Source: CAYILR01 sp964364175 | Lineage (GTDB): Bacteria; Bdellovibrionota; UBA1018 | Reading direction: 5' to 3' | DNA length: 64,000 nt | Assembly: GCA_964364175.1 (NCBI GenBank) | Contig: CAYILR010000016.1 | Coordinates: 1-64,000, forward strand | Shown here: piece after piece, positions 1 to 8,261 of the stretch | How the letters are laid out: each line of letters begins with the position of its first letter | Numbering within the stretch: position 1 is the first letter of the stretch | The notes under the pieces: generated by a model | The model's input: only the letters and a program-made list of their open reading frames with translations | What the model was told of the DNA's origin: nothing | Databases searched by the model: none | Position numbers and translations under genes: made by a program

Positions 1-14
1 TAACCAGCCCTCGA

Positions 15-233
15 TTACGAAGATTGGTCATCCATTACTTCTTGAGATAATTTTGTGGGGGTCACGGCTCCGTTGGCGAGCATGGCAGTAGTAATCGAGC
101 CATCGGCAGGAGTGGACGAAGAAGTAGCCTCCGGATCCGGCGCATTGTCATCGATCGCAGGGCGGCACGCGGACAGGGCTGTGCTCAAAATCACCAAAAC
201 AATCAGCACATGAATTTGCTTAAAGCCGATCAT
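15..233 (-). CDS. Short fibre-family lipoprotein (anchor module only)
   Basis: A 72-residue product begins at an ATG preceded by a GGTGGGAAG ribosome site; an upstream in-frame extension to 290 is possible but has no such site. It has a hydrophobic signal peptide ending in a lipobox with Cys, followed by CRPAIDDNAPDP, the block found in the two other fibre lipoproteins here. Then comes one DGSITTAMLANGAVTPTKLS module, and the protein stops where its relatives continue with AYLPLAGG. It overlaps the end of the 464-residue paralogue by 14 bp, so the two are probably co-translated. It could be a genuine small lipoprotein or a gene cut short by frameshift; only 14 bases of downstream sequence are visible, so this cannot be settled. 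Confidence 0.6.
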   Translation of the reverse strand: MIGFKQIHVLIVLVILSTALSACRPAIDDNAPDPEATSSSTPADGSITTAMLANGAVTPTKLSQEVMDDQSS

Positions 234-1614
234 CTTCCCACCCTTCTGTGGACCAGTAGACACCGCTTGCACCACCTCCCGCGTCACCACGAAGACGAAT
301 CTGTCCTGATGTGTTGGTTCGAATGGTTAGAAAGCTACTTTCATTAGTAGGAGCTGTAGCATTACCGACGTGTACACTGCAGTTGCCAATCGTTACTGTT
401 TCATCGTAGAGGTCAGGAGAGTAAGCTCGTAAGTATGCAGTAGAATTATTTTTCATTTTTAGATTTCCGAAAGCAAAAACTTTAATTCCCAGAGGTACAG
501 TTAACGTATAATTTGTTGCTGTCGAACCGGGTCCAGCGGCACCATTGATGTCTATGTAAGGCCCAGCAGTTGCGGTACTGTTTAGGAAAAATTTTCGACC
601 GACTTGAATGAACGATATAATTGCACTGTCACCTCCTGTTAAAAACGATCCTCGATATCGTTTTGAGTCGTAACCCGCCGGATAGGCAAATGCCTCGTCA
701 GATCGGACAGCACAAACATCCACCACGCCCGTGTCACTTCGTCGGATGGAGTAGACATAGTAGGTTTTACTTGCAGCTAGAGTCATTGTGGCTCCGACCA
801 GGCCGCCACCCGCGCTTCCGACAGACCATGCGGCATTCATGTCTTTTCCTGTGATGGCCGCTGACTGTGTGATCATCGTTGAGTAATCCGCACTAGAAAC
901 TTGTCCTGCCGAAATATCAATGTGTGTCGCATCGACGTAAGTTAACTCGATCCCCGATTGGTAGTCGCGAGGAACAAACGGAGCAGCCCATCCCGTAGCC
1001 CCGGCCGTTGTAGTCAGCAGATACCCATTCGTTCCCGAAGGGGCTATCTTGGTCACAGCAATTGCTGCACTCGCATTGATATCTGCGTTGACAATCGTCC
1101 CATCCAAAATTTTGGCCGCGGTCACCGCATCCGAAGCAATATCAGCTGCGGCAATCGTTCCATCCAGAATTTTAGCCGTGGTCACCGCATCCGAAGCAAT
1201 ATCAACTGCGGCAATCGTTCCATCAGTAATTTTGGTGGAAGTAACACTTCCATCAGCCACCCCCGCCGAGACCTGAGCATCCACATAAGCCTTGGTCGTT
1301 GCATCGCTCGAGTTCGAAGGAGTTGCCAATCCCGTGAGGGACTTTCCTCCCATATCAATAGCTCCACCCATCACGCCTCCGGCGAGAGGAAGGTAGGCAG
1401 CCGAAAGTTTGGCAGCCGTAACAGCGCCATCAGCTATTTTTGCGGTCGTAATAGTTCCGTCACCAATGGCTGTAGATGTCGACGATGTGCTTACCGGATC
1501 TGGTGCATTGTCGTCGATCGCAGGACGGCACGCGGACGTGGCTGCTCCGAGAGCTAGCAAACTGCCCATAATCCCCACGATGGGCCTGCGGAATATTGGA
1601 TACACGTGCCACAT
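220..1614 (-). CDS. Modular phage-fibre-like lipoprotein
   Basis: A 464-residue protein with a lipoprotein signal (Arg-Arg n-region, hydrophobic core, Cys at about residue 29) followed by CRPAIDDNAPDP. Residues 45-75 and 120-200 hold repeated modules of the type DGTIxxAKIxDGAVTxAKL. They occur in register with a 20-residue repeat, and there is an NSSDATTKAYVDAQ segment typical of phage tail-fibre and collar proteins. The C-terminal half (about 215-464) is Gly/Ser/Thr rich, predicted beta and tip-like, with no family I recognise. Inference: an outer-membrane-anchored, probably trimeric surface fibre. An alternative start at 1569 has a better GTGGGG ribosome site but would remove the charged n-region, so the longer start is kept. 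Confidence 0.75.
   Translation of the reverse strand: MWHVYPIFRRPIVGIMGSLLALGAATSACRPAIDDNAPDPVSTSSTSTAIGDGTITTAKIADGAVTAAKLSAAYLPLAGGVMGGAIDMGGKSLTGLATPSNSSDATTKAYVDAQVSAGVADGSVTSTKITDGTIAAVDIASDAVTTAKILDGTIAAADIASDAVTAAKILDGTIVNADINASAAIAVTKIAPSGTNGYLLTTTAGATGWAAPFVPRDYQSGIELTYVDATHIDISAGQVSSADYSTMITQSAAITGKDMNAAWSVGSAGGGLVGATMTLAASKTYYVYSIRRSDTGVVDVCAVRSDEAFAYPAGYDSKRYRGSFLTGGDSAIISFIQVGRKFFLNSTATAGPYIDINGAAGPGSTATNYTLTVPLGIKVFAFGNLKMKNNSTAYLRAYSPDLYDETVTIGNCSVHVGNATAPTNESSFLTIRTNTSGQIRLRGDAGGGASGVYWSTEGWEDDRL
1081..1260 (-). repeat. 60-bp in-frame tandem repeat inside fibre gene
   Basis: Three consecutive 60-bp units (1081-1140, 1141-1200, 1201-1260). The first two are nearly identical and the third diverges in its second half. 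Each encodes a 20-residue unit of the form SDAVTxAKILDGTIxxADIA. Because 60 is a multiple of three, unit gain or loss by slippage or recombination would keep the reading frame and change shaft length. Confidence 0.85.
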
Positions 1615-1632
1615 AGGTTTTTAGCTATGATC

Positions 1633-1662
1633 AGTTTAATCGATCCAGGCATAAGTTGACAA
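1633..1662 (-). promoter_or_regulatory. Candidate sigma-70-type promoter for fibre lipoproteins
   Basis: On the minus strand TTGTCA (-35, 1657-1662) is followed after 18 bp by TAAACT (-10, 1633-1638), upstream of the 1614 start. The surrounding 1615-1780 interval is AT-rich and serves as a divergent promoter region. Only motif matching supports this. Confidence 0.35.
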
Positions 1663-1742
1663 TAACAATCAACTTAAATTAACAATTGTATTAGCTTGAA
1701 ATTATTGATCAATTTTTCTCATAAATCCTCAATAGATACTAT

Positions 1743-1771
1743 TTGTTTTTAATCAACTATTGAGCTATAGT
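1743..1771 (+). promoter_or_regulatory. Candidate promoter giving a leaderless mRNA
   Basis: TTGTTT (1743-1748), a 17-bp spacer and TATAGT (1766-1771) place the start of transcription at about 1778, four bases before the ATG at 1782. No Shine-Dalgarno sequence precedes that ATG, which fits a leaderless or near-leaderless message. Confidence 0.45.
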
Positions 1772-1781
1772 TCGCCTGCGT

Positions 1782-4700
1782 ATGTTGTGGACTGGGCGTT
1801 TCATCATTACTCCTCTTTTGATCTTTGAATTGGTTTTTGCGCCATTTACGGCACGAACCGTCTACGCTGTTGAGGAAAATTCTCCCACAAATACCGAGTC
1901 GTCCTCTGTTGACCCCGCACTTACCGCAGACTTAGAGCGTGTTGAGGGTCTAGCTCAAGCCATCGAGAATTCAGCAGATGGCTCACTTCCTCCCACTGGC
2001 GGCGAGGATGCATTCAAAATCACTCGTCAAACACTCAAAACACCCAAGGGAGAATTTGAACTCAGTCGATTCAATTCAGCCCTTCCTGAAATCACGATTA
2101 CTGACTTTGATGCAGAGGTGTCTGTTGAACTCGGCGCACAAGATCTGACTTTTGTGCTGACTCGAAAGAATAATGTTCTCGCTCGACAAACGATCGAAGG
2201 AATTCGTCCCATTTCTTATACTCGCGACACTGAAATCATCGTTGTTCTAGACGCCGATGGAAAAACCCATGTCATTGATCTGAAGTATGCACGTAAGTCA
2301 CTTTTCAAAGGACCTTTGCCTATTTTTGAATTGAAACGGCTTGAATCTGTCCAAAATTTAGACAAACTCTCGCTTTCTTTTTTGTCACGTGACAGCGCTG
2401 TCCCAGCCAATGCAGCCGAAATGAATCAAAAATCATGGGCTGCGGGAGATCTTTTGGTCGTAGACACTGGCACAGGAAAGCTGGTCGAGATTCTCGCCAG
2501 AAACGTCATCCAAACCCAAATGTACACAGGCGAAGCCGTGTTGGGTTCGTTGGCTTTCCTCACCACACCGGATGATGAAGCACACAAGGTTGCTCCTGCG
2601 ATTGTGGATTTTCAAAGAAATACTGAAATTGCTAAAGAACTTAATGCCCAACTCGAATCAACGCGCGATCCACTGATCACTAAGGCTCTTTCTGCTCTCA
2701 CGACAACAACTATTCAAAACCTATTGAATCAATCCCATCTCAACCACTTTCTCGAAAGCCAACTGACAGATCGCTTTAGTATCCAAGAATGGCAAGAAGG
2801 ATTCCAACAAGCTCTCATTACCGCACGTGAAGACCAAGTCAAACTGGCAGAAACCGAAGCCAAGAAAAGACGTCCTGTTTTAGAAAAAATCCTGCATCCC
2901 GACATTGAACCCAAAAAGCTCAGACGCTTGGCGATTTGGACGGTCGGTGGCCTTGCAACATGCACTGCAGCCTTTTGCGGTTCTACTTTCCTCGCAGAAA
3001 CCAGTGGCGGACTTTGGGCGATTTATACAGCAAACCAACTCTACAATCATTACATGCCCGAGCTGATCAAAAACCAGCTTCATAAAATCAACTTTTTGCT
3101 TTCCGATGCTTCTTACCGAAAAACTCTGGCAATCAGCTCAGTTTTCTTGTCTTCGTTTGTCCCTATATTGGCGCTTGCTAGCACCTTGGGAGCTAAACTC
3201 TCCGGAAAAAAAGATGTTACCTTCAAAACTCAATTCACCGCTTGGGGAATGAGAATCAATTCAGTTTTAATGCTCCAGCTCTATCATCGCTTGGCGCAGT
3301 GGACTGGCAAAGAATCGATCACTCAAGCAGCACGACTTGGACTCAATCCTTTAAAATACAATACTGCAGAAGCAATGGAGCAAGCTCACCTTGAAAAAGG
3401 CAAAAAACATGCTCTCGCTTGGAAGCTGGCTTTGATTGCTGTCAGTCAACAAACAGAAATCGATCCAGCTACTTTAACTCTACTCACAGAACAAACTGAT
3501 AAAATTCAACCGATCTTGGAAGCTCTCGCAAAAGATCCTAATTCAGCTAAGGACATCAAGGAGTGGCAGACTGTAGCCGAAGAACTCGCTCATCTTCTCG
3601 GCAACGAAGATATCACTCCCGAGCAAATCAAGAGCATCAATCCTGAGCTGCTTCAGAAATACTACCAAATCGCTCGCGAAACCGCTGAGAAGATCAGAAC
3701 TCAGAACCGTTTTCAAAAAGTGATTGGCTCACTTAAAAACAAGTGGAGACACTTCGGAACCACCTCTTTAAAAACCATCGGTGGCTTTGGTTTAGAAGAA
3801 TATCATTTTCTCAAAAATGCAGATCCTACGCAGTTCACATCTGACGTCAGCTGGAGACAATTTGCTGTAGATTATCTGGCCAACGTTGCTCAGGTTGCAT
3901 TGATTGGTGATCGAGCAGACCCCAAACATCCAGATAAATTAGCAGCGGATCCCAACGGACCTCTAGGCTCTCACACCAATGGTCAACACATGGTCGAGAC
4001 GGTTGACCAAGTGAGAATTTATTTCATCAATGCTACCGCGCAAAACGCATTTGCCTACAACAAAAGCCGACAATTCCTCGAAACCAAATACCTGGCAGCC
4101 CAAGAAAAAATCCTCGAAGGAAAATCGATCCAAGACGGATTTTTCCGCGGACTCTGGGGATGGCTCAAAGGGATGTCGGATTTAGAAAAGGCCGATTACG
4201 CCAAAGTCCTCATTCAACGAGGCTTGATGAAAATCCCAAAAATGCTTCAGGTCAACTTGATGTTCCTGATTCCGGCGCGAATTTGGTTGGCAGGCGCGGA
4301 TCCTTTGACTGCTCTAGCGGGCTTTACATTTATGACCATGTGGTCTGTGTGGGGCTATGGTTGGATCTGGCAGCCGCTGAATCTGGGAACACAAAATTAC
4401 GAAGAAGCGAACGCAGCTAACAAAACTGCTTTGGTTCATGCTCGCATCAAGATCGATCAGGGAATTCGTCTCAAAGACAACGCGCTGATGCGACAAGGCC
4501 TTGCTGAACTCTTGGTAGTCTACAATCCAAAAATAACAAACGAAGAATATCAAAAAATGCTTCCGGGCGATGATGTTCTTGAAGAAGTTGCAAAACGCCA
4601 ATTAGAAAGTTCACTGGAAGAACCTCACCCAAGTTCCGCTAAAACAAACGAATTGATTAAATATCTCCTCACGGGGATTGGAGCCGTTTCAACCACCTAT

Positions 4701-4922
4701 TTAGGCACTCAGATGTCCATCACGTCGTTTCGAGGTGACTTGGCATGGGGACCTTTCCTGGCTGAAACAGCGCTCATCTCGGGTGCATTGTACACAGGAA
4801 CCTGGCTCACTCAGAAGGCGCTTGTGAAAGTAACACAGCGTCTACGAGCGATCCGTCAAAAACACGGCAGCATTTTCCGCGGCATCCGAAAGACCTGCAG
4901 CAATCTCCTTTCTCCCCGATAA
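1782..4922 (+). CDS. Large exported or membrane protein of unknown family
   Basis: A 1046-residue protein starts with a signal peptide or anchor (hydrophobic residues 8-30, ending near VYAVEEN). A soluble region of about 350 residues rich in acidic and hydroxyl residues follows. Hydrophobic segments lie near residues 385-415, 447-470, 810-850 and 970-1015, with long helical charged stretches between them. I recognise no catalytic motif and no family. It is monocistronic, with a fibre lipoprotein gene diverging upstream and a REP-like palindrome immediately downstream. Membrane association is inferred from hydropathy only. Confidence 0.85.
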   Translation: MLWTGRFIITPLLIFELVFAPFTARTVYAVEENSPTNTESSSVDPALTADLERVEGLAQAIENSADGSLPPTGGEDAFKITRQTLKTPKGEFELSRFNSALPEITITDFDAEVSVELGAQDLTFVLTRKNNVLARQTIEGIRPISYTRDTEIIVVLDADGKTHVIDLKYARKSLFKGPLPIFELKRLESVQNLDKLSLSFLSRDSAVPANAAEMNQKSWAAGDLLVVDTGTGKLVEILARNVIQTQMYTGEAVLGSLAFLTTPDDEAHKVAPAIVDFQRNTEIAKELNAQLESTRDPLITKALSALTTTTIQNLLNQSHLNHFLESQLTDRFSIQEWQEGFQQALITAREDQVKLAETEAKKRRPVLEKILHPDIEPKKLRRLAIWTVGGLATCTAAFCGSTFLAETSGGLWAIYTANQLYNHYMPELIKNQLHKINFLLSDASYRKTLAISSVFLSSFVPILALASTLGAKLSGKKDVTFKTQFTAWGMRINSVLMLQLYHRLAQWTGKESITQAARLGLNPLKYNTAEAMEQAHLEKGKKHALAWKLALIAVSQQTEIDPATLTLLTEQTDKIQPILEALAKDPNSAKDIKEWQTVAEELAHLLGNEDITPEQIKSINPELLQKYYQIARETAEKIRTQNRFQKVIGSLKNKWRHFGTTSLKTIGGFGLEEYHFLKNADPTQFTSDVSWRQFAVDYLANVAQVALIGDRADPKHPDKLAADPNGPLGSHTNGQHMVETVDQVRIYFINATAQNAFAYNKSRQFLETKYLAAQEKILEGKSIQDGFFRGLWGWLKGMSDLEKADYAKVLIQRGLMKIPKMLQVNLMFLIPARIWLAGADPLTALAGFTFMTMWSVWGYGWIWQPLNLGTQNYEEANAANKTALVHARIKIDQGIRLKDNALMRQGLAELLVVYNPKITNEEYQKMLPGDDVLEEVAKRQLESSLEEPHPSSAKTNELIKYLLTGIGAVSTTYLGTQMSITSFRGDLAWGPFLAETALISGALYTGTWLTQKALVKVTQRLRAIRQKHGSIFRGIRKTCSNLLSPR

Positions 4923-4933
4923 AAGGCGTCCCA

Positions 4934-5027
4934 TGCAAGGCAGTGTCTTGCACCCCTTTTGATGCTTAGTGCGTCATTTTTTACCATAACGCGCCGAGCA
5001 TCAAAAAGGTGTCGGACACCTTTTTGT
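4934..5027. repeat. REP-like double hairpin, copy 1
   Basis: The right half carries GCGCCGAGCATC followed by a perfect hairpin AAAAAGGTGTC/GACACCTTTTT (5003-5025). The left half (4934-4975) is a degenerate inverted copy: the GATGCT...GCGT segments match in reverse complement and a weaker GTG/CAC hairpin precedes them. The 5003-5025 hairpin ends in a T-run and could terminate the 1046-residue gene. A single-hairpin copy lies at 30069-30104. Confidence 0.75.
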
Positions 5028-5049
5028 TAGGTGGTACTATTGTAGGCGA

Positions 5050-6516
5050 ATGATCACCCACCGATCCGGCAAAAGCGCCCGGATCATTTATGATGTTTTG
5101 TACGGATTCATCCCAGTCACGGAGTGGGAAGAGAGAATCATCGACTCACCCTTTTTTCAGCGACTGAGATGGGTCAAGCAATTGGGTTTTGCGAATTATA
5201 TTTTCCCGGGAGCTGAACACAATCGATTCGCGCACGTCATCGGCGTGATGCACTCGATGGAGCAGATGATTCGTGCGTTGGGAATCGCGGTGCCGGAGGC
5301 GGAGCTCTTTGATCCGGGGGCAAAATCCCCCCAAGCGATGCTGCATAAAAGCCTGCGCATCGCAGCCTTGCTTCACGACATCGGCACATTCCCCTTCAGC
5401 CACGCCATCGAACACGCTTATGTCCGACACGGAAACGACAAGCGCAGCCAGCGTGAAAAATCCGTGCAACGCAAAAAACCCGCCAAGGACCTTCCTAATT
5501 CTCATGAACACCTCGGATCGTTCATTATCAAAAACACTCGCTACGAAGGAGGTTTGACGGCGATTTTGGAAGAGTACGATTTTGACGTCGCAATGATCTC
5601 TAAAATCATCAAGGGTGAATCTCCTCACATTATCGCGAACCAACTCATGCACTCGGACCTCGACGCGGACCGGATGGATTATCTTTTGCGTGATTCCCAT
5701 TACACAGGAATTAAATACGGCCAATTTGACCGAGAATACGTTCTGGCGAATCTGGTGACCTACAACGCGGGCGAAGGCCAGATGGCATTCGGAATCCGCG
5801 AGAACGCCACGCACGCGGTCGAGGATTTTCTGATCGCGCGATTCAGCTGGTACAGCCAGGTCATCAAAAACCAGGGCTCGGCCAAATTCGACATTATGTC
5901 ATCCCACGTCGCTGAGGGACTTCTTGAAGAAAACCAAATCCTGCAGTTTCATGATTTGCTGGAGATGATCGAACGGCGAGATGAACGGTTTTTTTGGTGG
6001 AATGATATTTATTTCATGCACCGCTGCCAAGAAGTTCGCCACGCCAAGAAACTCAAGGACCCACGAATTATCGAACTTCTCGAAATGCTGCTCTACCGAC
6101 GCCCGCCCAAAACCGTGAATCATCCCCTATTCGAGCATCGAATCATTCGAGACGACGGCACCGGAAAAGAACGAGCCAAGCTCATTACCAAAATCAACAA
6201 ACTCGTGGAAGAATTTCAAGCCACCATCGCCAAGCACGGAACAGGCAAGGAATGGATCCTGGTCGACATCCCCCACAAGGACGTGGTTTTTACACAGGGA
6301 TACAAGAACATCGTCAAAGAGCGTAAATCGGATAATCTGTACCGAGAGCGCGACCCCATCAAGATCGTGACCCGCGAAGGCAAGCCTTTCCTGCTGGTGG
6401 AGCGCGAGAACTCGCTGATGAAACATCTGTCAGGCTTTATCAATTTCATTCCCAGCGTATATGCCAATGACGCTGCGATCCGGCTGCTCAGAGCTAAAAA
6501 TCTGATTCATTCCTAA
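5050..6516 (+). CDS. HD-superfamily phosphohydrolase (SAMHD1/dGTPase-like)
   Basis: This 488-residue protein has the metal-binding HD signature: His62 in FAHVIGVMH, His109-Asp110 in LLHDIGTFPFSH, His118 and His122 nearby, and a later Asp in SDLDADRMDYLLRD. This arrangement belongs to the SAMHD1/YdhJ branch of HD hydrolases, which act on dNTPs or other nucleotides; the substrate here is not shown. The C-terminal 150 residues are basic and less conserved. It has no signal peptide, so it is cytoplasmic. It stands alone between two exported-protein genes. Confidence 0.85.
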   Translation: MITHRSGKSARIIYDVLYGFIPVTEWEERIIDSPFFQRLRWVKQLGFANYIFPGAEHNRFAHVIGVMHSMEQMIRALGIAVPEAELFDPGAKSPQAMLHKSLRIAALLHDIGTFPFSHAIEHAYVRHGNDKRSQREKSVQRKKPAKDLPNSHEHLGSFIIKNTRYEGGLTAILEEYDFDVAMISKIIKGESPHIIANQLMHSDLDADRMDYLLRDSHYTGIKYGQFDREYVLANLVTYNAGEGQMAFGIRENATHAVEDFLIARFSWYSQVIKNQGSAKFDIMSSHVAEGLLEENQILQFHDLLEMIERRDERFFWWNDIYFMHRCQEVRHAKKLKDPRIIELLEMLLYRRPPKTVNHPLFEHRIIRDDGTGKERAKLITKINKLVEEFQATIAKHGTGKEWILVDIPHKDVVFTQGYKNIVKERKSDNLYRERDPIKIVTREGKPFLLVERENSLMKHLSGFINFIPSVYANDAAIRLLRAKNLIHS

Positions 6517-6629
6517 AGCCTTCCCGACGATTAAACTGAAACCATTGATCAACTCATAGAGCTGATTGACTCAGTGCCAGAAAAAAGTCACAATCTGACT
6601 TAGGGGAAATTCAAATTTTAAGACTCATT

Positions 6630-8261
6630 TTGGGGATTATCACATTTCTTGTTTTTTCTATGCCTGCACTAGCAAAAGTCGGCATGGCTCCGGGCAATAT
6701 TGACGCGAATTCGCTTCAGACCGGGGCTGCTGATTGCGAAGGGACTTGCAGTCTTTTGCTGTTCGGAGACGAGACCAAGGACCCTGCAGACAAGTGGAAT
6801 ACTTCGACCGCTGATTCCAACTTTAAAACCGCATGGAGCACATCCAACGATCAATGGTGCGCAGATCATGGCAGTCCCACCAACGAAGCGACGCCTGCTA
6901 TAGCTGAGCCTCAACCCGTTGTATCGGGTTCTCCAGCACCGTCGATTATTCAGGCTTCGGTTCCTTACACTCCAGGATCATGCCCTTATCCTCGGTATCC
7001 CAATGAGGATTGCGCTACGGTCAAAAAGAAACTTCTCCGCTGTAAATTAAAAAACAGCCAATTGGAATCGCAATGCCTGGCATACTATCATGCCAAAGAT
7101 GGACTCAACTGGCAGTGGACTCTCGTCGTGATCGATTCGGCTGCCGCAGCGTCATGCTTGGGAGCTTGCTACATGGGAGATCAGATGAATCCAGCTCTCT
7201 CCAAGGTTTGCACTGCTACTGGAGTAGCTGCAGTAGGCACCGAAGCTTTTGCAATTCTCAAAATGAAGAATAGCACTTTTATGAAAGTGATCTCGGGCGG
7301 AGCTGCTGCCGGGGGGGCTGCGATGCTTGGACAAAAAGCAATTACAGCTGAAGAGTCAGGAAAAAATGCGGGCAGCGCCGTACAGACCGCAAGCACAGCT
7401 ACAGACCTGTTGGCAAAAAAACAGGCTGAAGAACGCCAGAGCGCCTGCATGGCCGGCTACTTCTTCACCGCCCTAGCCGGCATCCGCGCATACAATATTT
7501 ACGACACCAACCAAACCCAAGAAAACGCCTGCAAATCCATCCAAGATCTAGCCAGCCAGTCTGCCGCAATCGGGGCCACGGGTGGATTCAAAGCGCCCGA
7601 CACAACATTTGCCAACTTGGCAGCAGCGACCCCAGGACAAGGCACAGGAACCGCTGCAGTAGGCACCACCGCCAACAGCACTACAGCGCCGTCCACAACC
7701 ACGACTTTGAATCCCACCACTGCCCAGCTCGTGGGACAAGCCGCCACAGCAGACGATGGCCGACTCCTCAATCGCGGTGACTTGCTCAAACGAGCGCTGC
7801 CCAAAGCCCAGCAAATCAATCCCAATCAAATGTACTCCGCCCTCATGCAAGATCCCGGCAGAACGGTCGCGCAGAGCATCGCAGGCATGGGAGGCAACAT
7901 GCCCACATCCGTCATGCAAGGCATCGACGGCATCACCCGAGATATTTCTAAAAATCGCAAAATGTACGCAAAGGATGTTCTCGGCAGCGACGTGGGCGTC
8001 TACCGTTCCGGCGGCAGCGGGGGTGGCAGTGGAGCGCACGAGAAGGATTCGGGCGGAGCAAACGAAGTAGCTGCCGCGATCTCAGGGCTTTTCGGAGCCA
8101 TGCAAGAAGGCGCACCTGCCGGAGCAAAACCTCCAGCCAGCACTGAATTCACCTACAAGGGCCAGGACTCGGGAGATATCTTCCACTCGCAGGCGGTACA
8201 CACCAGCATCTTCGACATCGTCTCGTCAAGGATCCGCAAAGCCACTCACCGAACTGAGTAG
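6630..8261 (+). CDS. Exported Ala/Gly-rich protein of unknown function
   Basis: About 543 residues. The first half has many paired Cys (CPYPRYPNEDC, CKLKNSQLESQC, SCLGACYMG, QSACMAG) around a hydrophobic Ala/Gly segment near 215-245. The second half is Thr/Ala/Gly rich and low complexity, with a Gly-Ser linker GGSGGGSGAH. The start is unusual. TTG at 6630 lacks a nearby ribosome site and a charged n-region. ATT at 6615 sits 8 bases after AGGGG and yields MLRLILGIITFLVFSMPALA, a convincing signal peptide. I give the conservative TTG coordinate but think 6615 is likelier. Its stop codon directly abuts the stop codon of the convergent acyl-CoA ligase gene. Confidence 0.75.
   Translation: MGIITFLVFSMPALAKVGMAPGNIDANSLQTGAADCEGTCSLLLFGDETKDPADKWNTSTADSNFKTAWSTSNDQWCADHGSPTNEATPAIAEPQPVVSGSPAPSIIQASVPYTPGSCPYPRYPNEDCATVKKKLLRCKLKNSQLESQCLAYYHAKDGLNWQWTLVVIDSAAAASCLGACYMGDQMNPALSKVCTATGVAAVGTEAFAILKMKNSTFMKVISGGAAAGGAAMLGQKAITAEESGKNAGSAVQTASTATDLLAKKQAEERQSACMAGYFFTALAGIRAYNIYDTNQTQENACKSIQDLASQSAAIGATGGFKAPDTTFANLAAATPGQGTGTAAVGTTANSTTAPSTTTTLNPTTAQLVGQAATADDGRLLNRGDLLKRALPKAQQINPNQMYSALMQDPGRTVAQSIAGMGGNMPTSVMQGIDGITRDISKNRKMYAKDVLGSDVGVYRSGGSGGGSGAHEKDSGGANEVAAAISGLFGAMQEGAPAGAKPPASTEFTYKGQDSGDIFHSQAVHTSIFDIVSSRIRKATHRTE

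Noticed and set aside
1081..1260. CRISPR-like regular repeats
   Set aside because: The 60-bp units are contiguous without spacers and encode in-phase protein repeats within a fibre gene.
15..1614. Prophage tail region
   Set aside because: Fibre-like modules are the only phage-type feature; lipoprotein signals and the absence of capsid, portal, terminase or integrase genes argue for host surface proteins.
5146..5814. 222-residue open frame on the minus strand
   Set aside because: It lies entirely within the HD phosphohydrolase gene, has no ribosome site and no recognisable fold.
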